Assembly: GCA_947034885.2 (NCBI GenBank)
Contig: OX344749.2
Span: forward strand, 41,445,682-41,509,681
DNA from: Thuidium tamariscinum
Lineage: Eukaryota; Streptophyta; Bryopsida; Hypnales; Thuidiaceae
Length of the DNA: 64,000 nucleotides
Direction: 5' to 3'
Positions 60,986 through 64,000 of the stretch are shown piece by piece. Position 1 is the stretch's first letter. Every line of letters starts with the position of its first letter. The notes below the pieces were generated by a model. The model ran no database searches. It saw only the letters and a list, made by a program, of their open reading frames with translations, and was not told the DNA's origin. Both the position numbers and the translations under genes were made by a program.

Positions 60986-63927
60986 GTGTTTACAAACTGT
61001 GTCTTTTCTCCCCCCCTCCTTGCAAAGTATGAAAAGATTTTGGTGTCCGTTGATGGTTACCATCCATGGTGCATGGGACCCTCTTACCAATGAAAAGATT
61101 TTGGTGGGAGGATACTAATCAAAGGTTTTACCAATATAAGATTTAATGTTCAAAGGATGCACATTCTTTCCTTAACATTACTTGATCATTCAAATCTTTT
61201 TTAACATCTTTCTTCCCTATTAGTACATGATCATTGCTCTTGCTTTAATTATTGTAGTTCTTGCTACTTAATGTGGAGTACATTTGAGTGATGAATATGT
61301 TATTCTTTGTAATCATTAAAGAGAGTTCAAATGTCATGGCAATGATCCTCTGAACAAGCAATATTTGCAAGTACTATATGAAGTTTTTAATTTTTGAAAG
61401 CTATTTTAATGCAACATGCTAAGACCTATGATTTTTTATTTTTTCTTATTATGCAATAAGCCAACAACACTAAGCTCTTTATGGAAGGAGACGAAGCAAA
61501 CCAAAATACAAAAAGTAGGCCAACGATGAAACATAGGACCTTCAATGTTTCACTAAGTTGTTAGCTATTATATTCTTTTGAAAGAGCCAACTACCTATTG
61601 TTTTGTATTTGCTTGAAATTCAATAATTTTGATATCATTTTCGAAATTAAAAAACCAACTTGATGCATGTAGCAAAAGATTTTGGACTACAATGTCATGT
61701 TAAACAATTTGCATCACTCTGTGTAGTATTTGGAGGTAAATTAGAAGATTTAGGGTTTGGCAATTTGTATCTCGATTTGTAAGCATGTTGATTCTTTCAA
61801 TTGAATTGTGGTAGAATGAAGTTCTTGTGAATTTTGAATAAGGAATTTAGTATTAGAGTATGTTTGAAATTTTGAATGTTGACATTTTATGATGGTTGTA
61901 TTATTATTATTATTTGATTGTCTTCGTTATTCTTGTTGTTAATGCTTTTTTATTCACTTGTTTTTGTATTTATAATGCTTTTTTTGTCATTTGTAGACAA
62001 TATTGGAGCGTGAAGGCCTGAAGGGACAACTAAGGAGAATGAGACATGAGATTGAAGACGAAGTTGTTGAAGAAATTAGGGTTTTAGATTGAATTTAAAA
62101 GTTTCACATTCAGTAGAAAACTAGGTATTGTATCCCTTTTGAAATATGTATACAATTTTTACAATCATGTATGGTTTTCATTGTTTTTGACATGGTTCCT
62201 CACTATCTATGGTGACTATATGTGTACAATTTATAGGTTGTCTACAGAAGATAGCTCCGTCAGTTTCATGTTGTAGGTAGAGTAGTGCAGTGGTAGAGGG
62301 AGGTTCATTGTAGTAGGACGGGGGTAGCCGGTTTTGAAAACTTTGATAGCCTACCAGAAAGTGACACGTGTATAATATTAAATAATTAATATATTTATTT
62401 GGAAAACCCCTTGTGAGTGACTATCCACTCTAAGTACAACCTACAATGTAGCAATTTTAAGCATTGAATTTTGTAGGATGTAGGAATTCCAAAACCAAGC
62501 AAAACCTTTGGGACCATGAGTTTAGCAATCATAAGAACTATTTGGCCAATTGTAGGATTGAATTGCATTTTGATGAAGGAATATTGTGCAATTCAAAGAG
62601 GAAGCATGTTCAAGTGAACATAGTATAAATTCCTAAAATGAAGGGACATAGACTTCTAAAATTCATTAGAGTAGGGTGATAATTCATCTTAGTTCACTAA
62701 TAATTGATCATAGACATTAATAAATCAAATACATAAATATTTTGAAGAGAAAGCAATAAGTACCTAAATAATTGATTCATAAAATGATCCTTTGAAGGTT
62801 AGATTCCCCTCTATAACTTTGGAGGCAAATATTTATCTTTGTGTAGGTTATGTTTAAAATATTGAATTGATATTTAAATATCTTTATTTGGTATGAATGT
62901 ATCTTTTGTATGAGCCAACCTTCAAAATTTGAAATATTCTATATATCATTTACATGGATTATATTTTGATCTCCAAGAGCTTGAAATTGAAATCCATACT
63001 TTAGATTGACAAATTGCTTTAAAAAGATGTTATGTGCCCCAAAATTATCAACCAACCAAATAATGCTTAAATCTTTTTTTATAAATATTTATTGAAATTG
63101 GAATATAAATTTGTTATATTAAGTAGGTAGTATCTTTACCAACCTTTTTTTCTTTTCTTTTTTGAAAAAGTGCCAAGATGGCAATCACTTCAAATTCGGT
63201 GAAGTATTGTACGTATTTCTACATTCATCCATCCATCTTTTGGGCTTAAAAGCACTTTCCCATCATATTCATATACTTTTTCATCCAAATTTGGTAATTT
63301 CATCTATATTTAAAAGAGAATTGAAAAAAATTTGGCAAAAAAAATGACTTTTATTTGGCAAAGAAAAAGACATTTATTTTGAAATGGTACAATCTAGCCC
63401 TATGGTGTCAAAAATAAAGGGCTGGTCCTTACTCTTGTCACCACGATGATACTATCATGGAATTTATCATGTTTTCATCCTATAAAATATCATCCAATTA
63501 TTTCATCTCATGTTTATAATGACTTCCATGTTAAACATCTACATAAGAAATTTTAGGGTTGACTAAGTCCTAAATTCTAAAATTAAATTGAACCCTAAAC
63601 CCTAAAATCTTTACAAATACTCTATCTCCATCTCTAATCGCCTAGTCCTAGTCAATTTCCGGGGAGTTCTGTAGGGTAAACGGAGACTTTCCGTCAGATT
63701 ATCATCCATCTTGGATTTTTTCAAAATTGCCCGGAAGTATGCCGAAAGGGTTCACAGCTGGCCGGCCAATTTCTAGCTGGTCCCATTGCCGGCATTGTCC
63801 AATTGTAACCGGAAAATTTCTTCCATTTTGAAACTTTAGCTAGTTGCCTCTTTTTTGAAGTGTTTAAAAATTTGTGCACTATCTGGCATTGCCCTTACCA
63901 ATTTAGGGCCAGGGATTCAGCCTTGGG
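60986..63927. other. AT-rich spacer
   Basis: Apart from the exon-like fragment at 61997 and a GATTTTGGTG repeat near 61037 and 61097, nothing recognisable. Two AAACCCT units near 63595 are not a telomere. Confidence 0.45.
61997..62092 (+). pseudogene. Isolated terminal-exon-like fragment
   Basis: After a T-rich tract and acceptor TTTGTAG, 31 charged residues (EREGLKGQLRRMRHEIEDEV and onward) run to a TGA, coiled-coil-like. No upstream exons could be linked. It may be a captured exon or chance. Confidence 0.2.
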
Positions 63928-64000
63928 TCGTCGCAAGAAACACTTACCGGTTTTGGCTCAAAATGGCTCAAAATCAATAAGTCCTGTGAGTCCTATGACC
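63928..64000 (-). mobile_element. C-family TIR element, copy 3, cut by the window end
   Basis: It begins GGGTCGTCGCAAGAAACACT and continues with the reverse complement of the right end of copies 1 and 2 (GGCTCAAAATC, then a block on tcctgtgagtcctatgacc). The rest lies beyond the window. Confidence 0.75.

Noticed and set aside
63591-63607. Telomere-like AAACCCT units
   Set aside because: Only two units; a common plant word, not an array.
1-64000. tRNA, rRNA and CRISPR candidates
   Set aside because: No tRNA A/B-box pair with a plausible cloverleaf, no rRNA-like stretch and no regularly spaced repeat array was seen by eye. A tRNAscan run would be decisive.

Overview
The window is nuclear DNA of a land plant. 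The evidence is GT-AG spliced genes with introns of about 50 to 1,900 bp, a mitochondrial-type Lon protease, a plant-style SUVR histone methyltransferase with a WIYLD domain, and a short plant-type ASH2 homologue without PHD finger. The gaps are very AT-rich and full of short inverted-repeat transposons. I cannot name the species. A non-seed plant is possible, but that is a guess.

Six protein genes could be rebuilt exon by exon with continuous reading frame: a DJ-1/PfpI-family protein (13643-14630, +); a 264-residue CW-type zinc-finger protein (15215-16429, -), convergent with the first and containing a 16-nt microexon; a TRAF-type zinc-finger protein with a C-terminal coiled coil (23571-26259, +); a SUVR-type SET-domain H3K9 methyltransferase (32645-37087, +); a 1036-residue Lon protease in 21 exons (42600-52194, +); and an ASH2-like SPRY subunit of the COMPASS H3K4 methyltransferase (55346-58950, -). 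Three of the six (CW reader, SUVR writer, ASH2-like subunit) act on histone methylation. Nothing indicates that they are co-regulated.

The rest is mostly repeats. I separate these families by their ends: A (GGTAGGTACACCC ends, about 280 bp); B (GGTAGGAGG ends, about 320 bp); C (GGGTGATTGCAAG ends, about 720 bp); D (238 bp, 10-bp target duplication); E (about 300-370 bp, dispersed); F (about 390 bp, AACACCC ends); G (CATTAG ends, 270-725 bp, apparently no target duplication); one small hAT-like element nested in an A copy; two long foldbacks; and a decayed Ty3/gypsy integrase fossil near 29.3-29.9 kb. Several local tandem duplications add to this. A GC-richer island at 2.5-4.6 kb has no gene I can identify but carries a diverged duplication and an exon-like stretch.

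Layout: 1-13 kb repeats and the GC island; 13-17 kb DJ-1 and CW genes; 17-22.8 kb repeats; 22.8-26.3 kb TRAF-type gene; 26.3-31 kb repeats; 31-37 kb SUVR; 37-42 kb repeats; 42-52 kb Lon; 52-55 kb repeats; 55-59.4 kb ASH2-like; 59.4-64 kb AT-rich DNA ending inside a third C element.
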